A stretch of 64,000 bases of DNA from NCBI RefSeq assembly GCF_009870125.1, contig NC_046680.1, forward strand, positions 10,168,001-10,232,000, in the 5' to 3' direction. Every line of letters begins with the position of its first letter. The first letter of the stretch is position 1. Positions 49,581 to 59,352 of this stretch are shown in pieces. The notes beneath the pieces were generated by a model. The model ran no database searches, was not told the DNA's origin, and saw only the letters and a program-made list of their open reading frames with translations. The stretch comes from Drosophila pseudoobscura. Its lineage: Eukaryota; Arthropoda; Insecta; Diptera; Drosophilidae. A program made the position numbers and the translations under genes.

Positions 49581-50690
49581 GTTGGAGCTGGGCTTCCGTC
49601 GGGAGCTCCTCGGAGAGCGATGCTAGCGATTCTAGCGGGATGAGCGAGTGCAGCTGCAATAGAGGTAACATTTTTCATGAGATACGCATGGACAAAGCAA
49701 TGTTTTTATAGGGGAGAGGTGTCTCTTTGTTTGGCAATTGTGCAGACCTTCAGCAAGAATGGAAAACAACGTGCTGCCTCTAGCTGCATTGACACTGCAT
49801 GCATGCAAATGCAGCGGCAGCCACGACACCAAAACGACGGCGGCGGCGATGTGCCTAAATCAAATTGTGACAGGCTACGGCTAGGACTCGAGCTCGGGGT
49901 CGGGGTCGGGGTCGGGCTAGGGGTGGAGACGGTGGTAGCGGCAGTGGTTGAGGCGCTGCCAAGCAACCACCGTTTCTTAAACATAAGAGCATTCGTAGCT
50001 GCTCGCCTGCCTGCCAGCCTTTCTGCCCATTGATCGATTTACGTGCAGTAATCTTGCCGACTTTGTTGCACTTTTCTAGTTATGTGGTAGTTCTGTAGCT
50101 GCAGAAATTGGATAAAATGCAGCTGCATTTTGGAATTCGATTCGAAATCAGGTTCCAGGCAGGATCACTTCCTTTTCAACGTGCATTGAACTGTTAATTT
50201 ATCCGAATCGTATTCGGAATCGGAATCGGATTCGGACAAACGACAGACTCAACGAACCCCCTCTGCTGATCGAATGCAGACGCCGCTGATCATATGGCAT
50301 AACAATTTGCATTCGCATTCTGCGCCCAGAGTTCTGCTGCCGAGAACGATAAACTACAACCACAACATACCTTCTGTCGCAGCGGGCAATGATGTATTTT
50401 TGTACTTTACTTGCTCCCCGTCTGCAAAAGGCAAACACGAACGCACTTTATTGAGCACAAACACTCCTCCAATCGATTGGAGAGCTATATCGGGGAAACT
50501 ATTAAGATTAACGACGCCGACTACGCTTGCTACTGGCCCCTGTTAAGCTGTTTTCATTCACAACTTTAAAAAACACTTTACAACTATTTTAACACTTAAA
50601 TTAAATTGATAAACATATTTTGCTTGGGCTGCGGATGAAACTCGAAAAATAATGGATTTATCGCTGAAATATACCGTCCGACCCTAAGAA
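49581..50690. promoter_or_regulatory. staufen upstream region
   Basis: Non-coding. It holds probable staufen 5' leader, a GGGGTC tract at 49,894-49,917 and, near 50,665-50,750, several GGTATATTT-type words on the minus strand (seen as AAATATACC on plus). Words of this type occur near many fly housekeeping promoters. Confidence 0.35.
49894..49917. repeat. (GGGGTC)n microsatellite
   Basis: Four tandem GGGGTC units are visible. Confidence 0.85.
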
Positions 50691-51399
50691 ATATACCAAA
50701 ATATACGGTCTCATTTTTAAAATATACCGTAAATATACTGACGAATGAAAGTTCTATTGTACATATTCCTCGTTTTTGATATTCCGACGAATATTACTAG
50801 CTATATAGAACATTTAGCCATGCCCACATAATTTTAGCCCATTGATGAATCAATTTTCTAATTGACTGGTGTATTTTTAATACTTGCTTTTATTGCATTT
50901 TGTGTAAAAAGAGGTTTTAGCGAAATAAGTCAAACAAAAAACAAGTTGCGAAATAGGTCAATCAAAACAAACGAAAAAGGTAATTCGTTCATATTGCTCA
51001 ATTTTAATATTCCATTGAATAATGCTGACTAACTAAATTTCTCAGCAATGCCCACATAGTTTTATTCCATTGATGAATCAATTTTCTACAAGATTGGTTA
51101 GTTTTTAATCCTTGCTTTTATTGTATTTATTGTAAAAAAAGGTTTAAACGAAAAAGTTCAAACAAAAAATGAGTCTCTATATAGCGTGTAAGCCGTAGTA
51201 TAGGCCTTTGTATACCCTATTTTGCTAATTTTATATGAAAGTATAAATATTGATATGAAGATAAAATTTAACTAATAAAGATGTTTCTCAAATGGACATT
51301 TCTTAGACCTATTCATGTATGTATATGATGAGTGATGAGTATATGATCTCGATCCTGACTTGGTCTCTGCAAGAAGACAATAAGCTTTAAATATCGTTG
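50691..51399. repeat. Direct repeat unit 1 (about 0.71 kb, AT-rich, internally duplicated)
   Basis: This unit is homologous along its length to 52,226-52,938 in the same orientation. Shared anchors are AAATATACTGACGAA, TACATATTCCTCGTTTTTGA, TACTAGCTATATAGAA, TTGATGAATCAATTTTCTA and AGAAGACAATAA near the end. Inside the unit a module of about 165 bp (ATTCC..GAAT..TGCCCACATA..TTGATGAATCAATTTTCTA..TCAAACAAAAAA) occurs twice, at about 50,778 and 51,006. No coding frame. Its nature (satellite remnant or transposon piece) is unknown. Confidence 0.8.
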
Positions 51400-51450
51400 A
51401 AATATTGAAAATATTTAATATTGAAATATTAAATAATATTGAATAATATT

Positions 51451-52076
51451 CAGGCAGGCTCCGTTTTTCATTTACTTTTGCGGATTACGTTTTCAGCCAA
51501 AACGTTTCGTTTTCGTTTTAAGGTGTTCCATTTTTCACATATTTTTTTTATCGATATGTTACATTTTGAAGTCCGAATTAAATTGGGCGGAAAACAGCTG
51601 TGCTCACCCAGATTTTCTGTTGAGCGCATGTTACAAGCACAGTCTGAGCTGTTACATGCACATTTGTGCTGTTATACGCAAAAATTTATTAATTGCCAAC
51701 GTTCCGATAACCAAATCGGAATGCGTCAGCTGCTTACACCAAAACGAAATTTGTTGTTGCTGTGGCCAATTTTTTCCGAGTCAAATTTTAGGTTGGGTTA
51801 AAATAAAATTATTTATAAAGAAAGCACAAGTTAAATTACCCTGATATAGGTATCAAGTTTATGTTAATGCATCAATAAGTCATCTATTTTTTTCCTTTTG
51901 CAATTAAGGTTCGTTTTGTTGTATAAAAAGCCGTTTACTTTTCATTTCGTCAACGAAAATGTTTTCGTTTTGAAAACGAAGAAATCTTGCGGAATGGGAA
52001 AAATAGAGCCCCAATTTATGTGATTTCAAAAGTAAATCGGAAAACTTTTGTGAATGTGAAAAACGGAGCCTGGCTG
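51451..52076. mobile_element. Non-autonomous element with terminal inverted repeats (hAT-like MITE)
   Basis: The left end reads CAGGCAGGCTCCGTTTTTCA. The right end in reverse complement reads CAGCCAGGCTCCGTTTTTCA, identical in 19 of 20 positions, and the similarity continues imperfectly inward. CAG..CTG ends are typical of hAT transposons. The flanking 8-mers (ATAATATT, ATTAAAAT) agree at only 5 of 8 positions, so the target-site duplication is doubtful. The 626-bp interior has secondary GTTTTCGTTTT/AAAACG inverted motifs and no transposase. An open frame of 120 codons inside is non-protein-like. Confidence 0.75.
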
Positions 52077-52225
52077 ATTAAAATATATTGAAAATTAATG
52101 GTTTTTGCCTGGTATGACAAACATATTCACAATTCTATAACATTCATTTACCCCAGGGTATGTGTATATGGAATGGGACTCATTGTTGTCAACCGGTTAT
52201 TACAGATTCTACCCGATTCAAATAA

Positions 52226-52938
52226 ATACCGAAATATACCGTCTCATTTTCAAAATATACCGTAAATATACTGACGAATTCAAGTTAGACTATACATATT
52301 CCTCGTTTTTGATATTCCGTGGAATATTACTAGCTATATAGAAAATTTAGCCGTGCCCAAATAATTTTAACTGATTAATGAATCAATTTTCTACTTGACT
52401 GACTTGTTTTAAATACTCTTATTTTATTAGATTGTGTCTAAAAAAGGCTTTATCGAAAAAGATCAAACAAATAGAACGAAGGTGAGTAATTTTTTCTAAT
52501 GCTAAATTTTGATACTCCGTTGAATATTACTGGCTAAGTAGGACACTCAGCTCTGCCCACATAGTTTTATCCCGTTGATGAATAAATTTTCTACAAGATT
52601 AACTACTTTTAAGTACTCTCGTTTTTTGTATTTTAACTAAAACTAGGTTTAAAAAAAATGTTCAACAAAAAAACAGTCGTATTCTTGTCACTTCAGGTAT
52701 TTGAAGACTTGTTGCTTATCAACCGGAGTATGGACTTTTGCATACTCTATTTCGTTAATTTACTATGAAGATAATTTTTTCGAAACTGTTTATTAAAATG
52801 TAAATAATAAAGAAATTTTCTCAAATTGATATGTTTTAGATGTATTCATTCATTTGATTAGTTTCCTGTATATAAATCCTGATCCCGATACTCATTCTTG
52901 ATCTCTATGAGAAGACAATAAAGTGCAATATATCGTTG
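52226..52938. repeat. Direct repeat unit 2 (about 0.71 kb)
   Basis: Second copy of the repeat at 50,691-51,399, same orientation, diverged by many substitutions and small indels. It shows the same internal duplication of the TTGATGAAT(C/A)AATTTTCTA module, at about 52,310 and 52,509. It ends with GAGAAGACAATAAAGTGC as in unit 1. Together with unit 1 it brackets the inverted-repeat element. Confidence 0.8.
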
Positions 52939-53086
52939 TGATAGCTTTAAAACAAAGACTGACTATTTTTTTGGGTATGGATATTTTTGTGCGATAAACG
53001 GAATTTGAATTTGGCGCTGAATTAAAATTGTATGTATGATTTAAAATTGTATATTTGAAAACATTGAACAGTCGTTGTGCGAATCG

Positions 53087-53092
53087 TTTATT
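53087..53092 (-). terminator. PolyA signal of Spn55B
   Basis: TTTATT on plus, which is AATAAA on the gene's strand, 52 nt past the stop codon. Confidence 0.65.
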
Positions 53093-53143
53093 TCAAAAAT
53101 ACTTTCAATATAAAAACATAAATTAATAATGAGAGATGACGTT

Positions 53144-54636
53144 CTAAGAAGTTGGTGCATTTACAAAAGCACCCGCGAAGAGGATGTTCTTCTTGTTCCA
53201 GATGACGTACAGGAACGGGCGATCAGCTTGAAACTGCAATGGGAATGTCATCATGCGAGTCATCATGATCATTCCAGTGGCTGCAGCAGCCTCCGTGCCC
53301 TCCTCATTGACTTCAATTGTGGCCTTGTGCAATACCTTCGACACAAACACACCTTCGGGAGATTCCAGCAAATTGTTGAACTCGGCGCTTTCCGTAAACA
53401 TTTTCTTGATGCCAAGCTGAAAAGTACGGAGAAGTATGAAACATATGTTGAATAAATAATAAATGAGGTCATCTACCACTAAAAGGTATGCGATCGATAA
53501 GATTGCAACTACATCTAATTATATAACCGTGGAATGGAGTCGTGATACATGATCTTAGACACGAACCGCAGGCTGCGTCAATATGTATTGATCACCACAA
53601 TATCGCAGGTTATCTGAGACGTTTTTAAACCGATAAGCTACTAAAAATATTCTCTCGAGATAAGACTCCCATAAATACAATACTTCAAAAGTATTCCATT
53701 TATCGGGGGCGGTGGTATGGTATGCAACGTGTCATAAAGCAGGTTCTATTTTAGTTACTTTACTTCCTCTGCACTCACCTCTTTCAACTTGTCGCCCAGC
53801 TCGAGAGAGTAGTCAACTTTGAACTTTGGGAACTTGACTTGCACCTCCTCGACGTCCAGTTTGTCGGCCAAATCGACCAGGTTCACTGACTTTAGTTTTT
53901 CGGCCAAGGCCTTCAGGCCAGTGCGTTCCTGTGGCAACAGCACAAACATGGACAAATCGGAGTCCTTGTACGGCATATCCAAGGCTGTGCAGCCCAAGTC
54001 CTCAAAGAAGCCGTAGCCGAATTTGGCCTTCTGATTCATGTAATTGACTTTAACGGCCTCCTCTTCGCCCACAAAGAAATCGTCCTCCGCGGTGCCTTGC
54101 TCGTTGAATTTGTGGGTCCAGCTGCCCTTGAAGTGGAGGGCGTTCAAGAGGACAAGGCGTGTGTTGTCCGAGAAACTGTCGGCGCTAACCAGCTCCGTTA
54201 TCTTGCCCTGTGTCTTGGCATTGACCCAACTGTTAATGGCCTGAGCAGCTGCATCGCTGAGAGCAAAGTTGATGGACTCCGCCTCGGAGTGGTAGTGCTC
54301 CTTGATGGCCGCCGCATAGGACTGCTTCAGCTGCTTGCCCTCTTGCACGTACAACTTATTGGCGACGCTCAGGAGGCTGCTGTTCTTGTACTGCTCCAGC
54401 ACAAACTGAAAGGTTTGCCCCACCTCAGGGGGGAAGTTGGACACGAAATGCAATGCCTTGGCGATCTCATCGGCGGTCTCTCCCTGGGCACCGGCAAAGG
54501 CCAGAGCAATGCAGGCCTGGATGGAGAAGGGAGAGAATACGATGTTCTCCTTGACGCCACCTGCGGCCAGCAGTTGGAACAGCTCACTGGTGAAGCGGGC
54601 ACCGCCACGCGCAAATTCCAAATTGAAGTCGAACAT
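53144..54636 (-). CDS. Spn55B: Serpin, Spn55B type
   Basis: Serine protease inhibitor. Minus-strand exons 54,636-53,779 and 53,416-53,144 join in phase 0 at DKLKE/LGIKKM to 376 residues, a normal serpin length. The ATG at 54,636 starts MFDFNLEFARGGARFTSELF with no signal peptide, so it is probably intracellular or non-classically secreted. Serpin landmarks include NALHFKGSW and, near the C-terminus, ADRPFLYVIW. The reactive-centre hinge is EEGTEAAAATG (residues 324-334), the small-residue pattern of an inhibitory serpin. Counting from the hinge places P1 at Arg340 and P1' at Met341, which predicts trypsin- or furin-like targets. A likely 5' UTR intron (donor GTAAGT at 54,741, acceptor before 54,652) lies upstream. 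The Spn55B identity rests on sequence recall and on position beside staufen. Confidence 0.93.
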
Positions 54637-55515
54637 ATTGTCTGATGATGGCCTGACTATTTGTGGGTGTACGTGCTGCGTAATCACGAAATAGATTATT
54701 CCTACTTGTTTTCTCTTCCAACGTTTGCGTCCTACACTTACCGCTGTCTACACTGGAATGCCATTAAAGCCGTTTGGGGGCGCAAGAAGAGTGAAAACAA
54801 ACAGCCATCCGGCTCTGCCTATACGGGTGACTCACCCACACTGAAGGGGCGGCGGCGTCACCTGCCACTAGTTGATCATTTTGTATTTAAAGGGGGTTTT
54901 TTTCGGATGCCCTTCAAATAAGGGCCAGGAAATCTAGGAAACCCCAAAAAAGCCATTGGCATAGGATGCATCAGGTTGTGGGAAAAAAGAACGATATAAA
55001 ATTCAAAATAAATAAATAAACAGCTGTTCTGTCGTGAAATAAAATCTAGAGATGGCAATATGGCGGCACGTACTTCGAAATTCATTGCTTCTTCTACACA
55101 CATAATTCTACAGCTTTGTACGATTCGATTTCAAAAGGTCCACCACTGGGCGTACACGCATCGTTTCTTTTGATACCCTTTCAGACGATATGTATATTAA
55201 AACAGGTCATGTGTTTGTAACGCACTGATTAGCGGATTAATTACCGGATCAGCCTATTATGTAATATAGTAACGAACTATAGAGGATGTGTTGGGTGGAC
55301 GATGGCGATAGGCTTATTGGTCGTCAAAATTTAAGGGTATATCAAATTCGGCTTTGGTAAATATAGCTTGTTCGTTGTTCTCGCACATTCGTAATATTAT
55401 CATCGTTAGTTTGCGTTTTATGCCTCAGTATATATACATATGTTTCTCCTGCTTTGCTCGCATTCTAAAAATTATTTCACAGCTAACAGCACAAGAAATT
55501 CAATATTAAAACAAA
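54637..55515. promoter_or_regulatory. Divergent region between Spn55B and the dehydrogenase
   Basis: It contains the Spn55B 5' UTR exon ending at 54,742 and its 89-nt intron (54,653-54,741). AT-rich DNA follows, with a TATATATA run near 55,429-55,437 that may be the TATA element of the dehydrogenase gene. No other coding sequence is seen. Confidence 0.5.
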
Positions 55516-56801
55516 ATGTGCTGTCTCATAGATTGTTTGTTGTGCCCAAGTGTACTGTGGGCGGCCCTAATCGGCGGTGCCATCTATTTCCTAAAGTAAG
55601 TCGATCAAATATCATTTCCCACAAGAGGTTTGCATGAAATTATGAAACTTGGTTATGACTGTGGGGAATGCCACTTGTTGATACCATACATATGTCTGGA
55701 TTTATATTGATAATGTTTGACCTTCAGGGATTACATGCAAGGTGGCCAATTCAAGAAGGACACCGATGAGACGGGCAAGGTATTCATTGTGACTGGAGCC
55801 AACACCGGCATCGGCAAGGAGACGGTGCGGGAGATAGCCAAGCGGGGGGGAACGGTTTACATGGCATGTCGGGATATGAACAGATGCGAACAGGCGCGTC
55901 TGGAAATCGTTAATGAGACCAACAATAGGAACATTTTCTCTAGAGTGTTGGATTTGAGTTCGCTGGACTCCGTCCGGGAATTCGTTGCTGGGTGAGCTCA
56001 TTTGAAAACAAATCAAAACGATGTCCTATAAGTCTCCTCCCCAATAGATTCAAGAAAGAGCAGGATAAACTCCATGTCCTCATCAACAATGCCGGAGTTA
56101 TGCGCTGTCCCAAAGCATTGACGAAGGATGGCTTTGAAATGCAATTGGGCGTGAATCACATGGGCCACTTTCTGTTGACAAATTTGCTGCTGGACGTCCT
56201 GAAGGTATTGACGGGTCCAGTAGATTTCTCAAAGATGATTCGTAACCAATATAATTGTTTTAGAAATCGGCCCCTAGTCGCATTGTCGTCGTTTCTAGCT
56301 TGGCCCATACGCGTGGGGCCATCAACGTAGACGACTTGAATAGCGAAAAGTCGTACAGTGAGGCCGATGCCTACAGCCAGAGCAAATTGGCCAACGTCCT
56401 TTTCACCCGCGAGCTGGCCAGCCGTTTGAAGGGAACTGGAGTCACTGTTAATTCCCTGCATCCTGGTGTTGTGGATACCGAGCTGGCGAGGAACTGGGCC
56501 TTCTTTCAGACCAATTTTGTGAAGTATGTGACACTTTGACTAATTAATAAGGCTGCCGTTAATCAAAATTTAATTTAGGTACTTCCTGAAGCATCTAATA
56601 TGGCCGCTCCTGAAGACTCCCAAGAGTGGAGCACAGACTTCCATTTATGCAGCATTGGACCGTGACTTGGATGGCGTTACTGGCCTGTACTTTAGTGACT
56701 GTAAGCCAAAGGATGTGGCCCCTGCTGGCAAAGACGACAAAACTGCGAAATTCCTGTGGAAAGAGAGCGAGAAATGGACGGGTCTAGTGTCGTCTAATTA
56801 G
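55516..56801 (+). CDS. Short-chain dehydrogenase/reductase, retinol dehydrogenase 11-14 type
   Basis: NAD(P)-dependent oxidoreductase, probably acting on retinoids, sterols or other lipid carbonyls. Exons 55,516-55,595, 55,728-55,991, 56,048-56,204, 56,264-56,523 and 56,579-56,801 join in phase to 327 residues. A hydrophobic N-terminal segment ([14 protein letters not shown], residues 13-26) suggests a membrane anchor. Cofactor motif TGANTGIG lies at 49-56 and NNAG at 128-131. The catalytic Ser179, Tyr204 and Lys208 (YSQSK) are all intact, followed by the HPGVVDTEL loop. It resembles the melanogaster CG2064/CG2065/CG2070/CG30491 cluster, but I cannot say which member. PolyA signal AATAAA at 56,894-56,899. 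The gene is convergent with the dynactin gene, with 181 bp between the stop codons. Confidence 0.93.
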
Positions 56802-56816
56802 GATTAGAACAAGCGG

Positions 56817-56822
56817 TTTATT
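56817..56822 (-). terminator. Candidate polyA signal of the dynactin p62 gene
   Basis: TTTATT on plus (AATAAA on minus), about 160 nt past the dynactin p62 stop codon and only 16 nt past the dehydrogenase stop codon on the other strand. Confidence 0.5.
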
Positions 56823-56893
56823 CAGACACGCGCAGTATTTTCAAACTTTCCAACTGTAATACTAGTTGCTCTCCTAACGATTATATTAGTTCA

Positions 56894-56899
56894 ATAAAT
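56894..56899 (+). terminator. PolyA signal of the dehydrogenase gene
   Basis: AATAAA 93 nt past the stop codon at 56,801 and 84 nt before the dynactin p62 stop on the opposite strand. Confidence 0.6.
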
Positions 56900-56982
56900 A
56901 CAGATTTGCTCAGCATTCTTAAAGCGTGTTAGTGCAGATAAGTTCGATTAATATGCCATATATGAAAATATTGTAAGCAATT

Positions 56983-58542
56983 TCAGTCTGCCTTTTCCGT
57001 GGCGCCCGCATTTATAAATATCCTGGAGTGGAGGGCGTTTGTTGTGGGCTCCTTCTTTTCGGACGCATTGGACACTGTGTTGACGTACGTGTACTGCATG
57101 AAGAAACCCATCACTACGTCAGTGTTCGCTGGTAGATCAGCTGCCGGTGTGAACTGCAGTCTAATCAGGACCTTGTTGCCCTTGCGCCAGACGATAAACT
57201 TGGGCTCTTCGGTTGGCAGCTGCACATCCTCGTCGAACTCCTTTGAATCGTCGCGTTGACTGAGCACAAACTCGCTCTCGAGCGGCACAATCTCAGCATT
57301 GCTCACATCCTCCACTTCGCGCTTCACTTCTCGGGTCGAATTTTGTCGGGACAAAGTTAGTCCGATGGCCCGCACCAGTGGAGACGATGTGACCGCTTCC
57401 TCGTTCATTTTGCAGGCCTTCTGGAAGGCCTCAGATGTAATGAGTTCCTCCTCTGGAGGAAGTGCACTCAGAATCCGTATGGTCATGTCGTACATAGTCG
57501 GATTAGAGAACTTCAAGAGTATGGCATTGCTCTTGCCCGGCTGAAGCGGCTGCTCGCAGCGCACCATTAGCACCTCGGGAACATGGTAGCTGGCGAACAG
57601 CTGTATGCGGTACTTGATCGATGTCGGATGATACTCCGGCTTTATCAAATTATGCTCGCACTGGCGGCAACGCAGAGATCGCTTGATCCAGAGCGAGCGT
57701 CGTTGCGGATAAAGGTTGCTGACAGCAGTCGGCTGATCTCCCGGCTGGCCGTGTCGCTGCGCAATCGTTGTTATGTTGCGAAGATTCAGAGGTTCAGTAA
57801 AGATGTCCTCTGGAAGGCCACCCACATCTGCAGTGACCTCGGCCGGCGTGATGCTAATTGCCTTCGTCTTGGGAATGCTTTTTTCGTGCCACCCGATCTG
57901 GCGACGAATCAGGGACACCGTGAGGCCAGTGCGATCGGTCAGGCTGGGGAATTTGTGCTGCTTGGGCGCTTTGCGTCGCAGAAACTCCATCTTTTCCTGC
58001 TTCTCCTGCAGTACTATCGACTGGTAGTAGTCTACGAGCGTATTGAAGCGCGCCTGGTACAGGCACTCGTTGTCCGGCCAGGTGCCAGAGGCCACACCCT
58101 GGTCTGGTATGCCCACATCGCGCGTTGTCCAGCGGCATGACAGACATGACAAGTAGTATATCTTCTTGGTTGTGGGTATGGCCGACGGCTTGCTGCTGCC
58201 TGGAGCTGGGGGTGTGGCTGCCCCCGAAGGTGACTCCTTACTTTCTCCGTCCTTGATCTCCTCCGTCTTACGCACCACTGGAACGTTGGCGGCGCGAGCG
58301 GAGAGCGTGTGCTGGCAGCATGGACAGTCGAAGCAATTGGCACAGCAATTCTTCTTGTGTCGCGCCTCCGACGAAGGGATGTTCTCCAGGCAATTGGAGC
58401 AGAAGTGCGACTCGATTTCGTGGCACACGCAGAATCCGCATCTCAACTTTGGACAGTGGCGGCAGAAGAACAGCTTGTTGATGGGGTTTAGTATGCCGCA
58501 GGAGCAAGCGTACTTGACGGGACTCGGTTGCATGAAACTCAT
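56983..58542 (-). CDS. DCTN4-p62: Dynactin subunit 4 (p62)
   Basis: Subunit of the pointed-end complex of dynactin, the activator of cytoplasmic dynein. Single-exon frame of 519 residues from ATG at 58,542. The N-terminus carries the Cys-rich zinc-binding module of p62, starting YACSCGILNP, with CRHC, CGFC, CSNC, CANC and CPCC pairs up to about residue 80. A second CxxC (RCRQCEHN) lies mid-protein just before the LIKPEYHPTSIKYRIQ region. The beta-rich C-terminal part (VIWRKGNKVLIRLQFTP-like) completes the family profile. The length is near that of other insect p62 proteins. It is divergent from TBCB, with about 800 bp between the start codons. No defect is seen. Confidence 0.95.
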   Translation of the reverse strand: MSFMQPSPVKYACSCGILNPINKLFFCRHCPKLRCGFCVCHEIESHFCSNCLENIPSSEARHKKNCCANCFDCPCCQHTLSARAANVPVVRKTEEIKDGESKESPSGAATPPAPGSSKPSAIPTTKKIYYLSCLSCRWTTRDVGIPDQGVASGTWPDNECLYQARFNTLVDYYQSIVLQEKQEKMEFLRRKAPKQHKFPSLTDRTGLTVSLIRRQIGWHEKSIPKTKAISITPAEVTADVGGLPEDIFTEPLNLRNITTIAQRHGQPGDQPTAVSNLYPQRRSLWIKRSLRCRQCEHNLIKPEYHPTSIKYRIQLFASYHVPEVLMVRCEQPLQPGKSNAILLKFSNPTMYDMTIRILSALPPEEELITSEAFQKACKMNEEAVTSSPLVRAIGLTLSRQNSTREVKREVEDVSNAEIVPLESEFVLSQRDDSKEFDEDVQLPTEEPKFIVWRKGNKVLIRLQFTPAADLPANTDVVMGFFMQYTYVNTVSNASEKKEPTTNALHSRIFINAGATEKAD

Positions 58543-58622
58543 TTCGTCTGCTTATATTTATTTATTTTTGTTATAAATTTTTCCAGCGAATGAGGACAAC
58601 CAGTGTGACTTCATCCACAATT

Positions 58623-58853
58623 GCAATTTCTTGAATCCTTGACAAGGGATTCTGAGACTCTGATGGGACGCTGATTGATATCACAAATCACAAGACTTTT
58701 AATTATAGCTTGGAGATACTTATTTATTTCCCGAATTTTTTTAGCGAACGCGATTTTCAGCTGAATATTGCCGTCATCAATTTATTACATGTAACATGGC
58801 AACTACACGGGTTCTACACATTTGCTACATAATGGGAGGAAAAAAAGGTATGG
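58623..58853. repeat. Long inverted repeat, left arm
   Basis: Read on plus, this arm matches the reverse complement of 59,206-59,352. Shared stretches include ATCCTTGACAAGG, TGATTGATATCACAAATCA, CTTTTAATT and CTACACATTTGCTACATAAT, ending in GGTATGG. The left arm carries about 60-70 extra bases in its middle. It begins about 80 bp before the dynactin p62 start codon, so it forms that gene's promoter or leader. Confidence 0.85.
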
Positions 58854-59205
58854 TTTTTCGAAAACGCCGTAGAACGTTTTCCGATGACTAATTTGATTCA
58901 TTAAAAGCTTGCGATATCAATCAACGTCTATCAATATTTTAAAAATCAGACGGTACATTTTGTTATATTTCTGAGGGTCAGACTGCAGCTCTCCTGCACC
59001 GAACAAATGACTCATAATTTTGAATGGCCAATTTGCATAGGGTATGGACAACAGGCAAAACGGCTAATGTAAATTGCAAGGTTCGTTCGAACCTTACCTC
59101 GCGTGAATGAACTATATACCTTGAATGGTATGAAAGGTACGTTAAGCAAGAGGGGTGGATTTTACCTTGCATGTGTTGGCTTTTTTTAGTCGCGTTGCCT
59201 GGTGT
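58854..59205. promoter_or_regulatory. Spacer of the inverted repeat
   Basis: About 350 bp between the two arms. It includes a perfect 14-base palindrome, GGTTCGTTCGAACC, near 59,080 and AGACGGTACATTTTGTTATATTTCT-like promoter words near 58,950. It contains no coding sequence and no complete tRNA around the B-box-like palindrome. Confidence 0.4.
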
Positions 59206-59352
59206 CCATACCTCTCTTTTCCATATTATGTAGCAAATGTGTAGTAACCGTGTAGTAGCAACAAATAAGCTTCAAGCTCCAATTAAAAGCCTTGTGATTT
59301 GTGATATCAATCAAAGTCCCAGCAAAACCTTGTCAAGGATCCAAGAAATGGC
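59206..59352. repeat. Long inverted repeat, right arm
   Basis: Inverted counterpart of 58,623-58,853. Homology extends to the TBCB start codon (CCAAGAAATGG), beyond which the two arms differ. The arm therefore contains the TBCB leader and probably its core promoter. Confidence 0.85.

Noticed and set aside
59075-59092. GGTTCGTTCGAACC, resembling a tRNA B box
   Set aside because: It is a palindrome without an A box or acceptor-stem pairing around it, so no tRNA is called.
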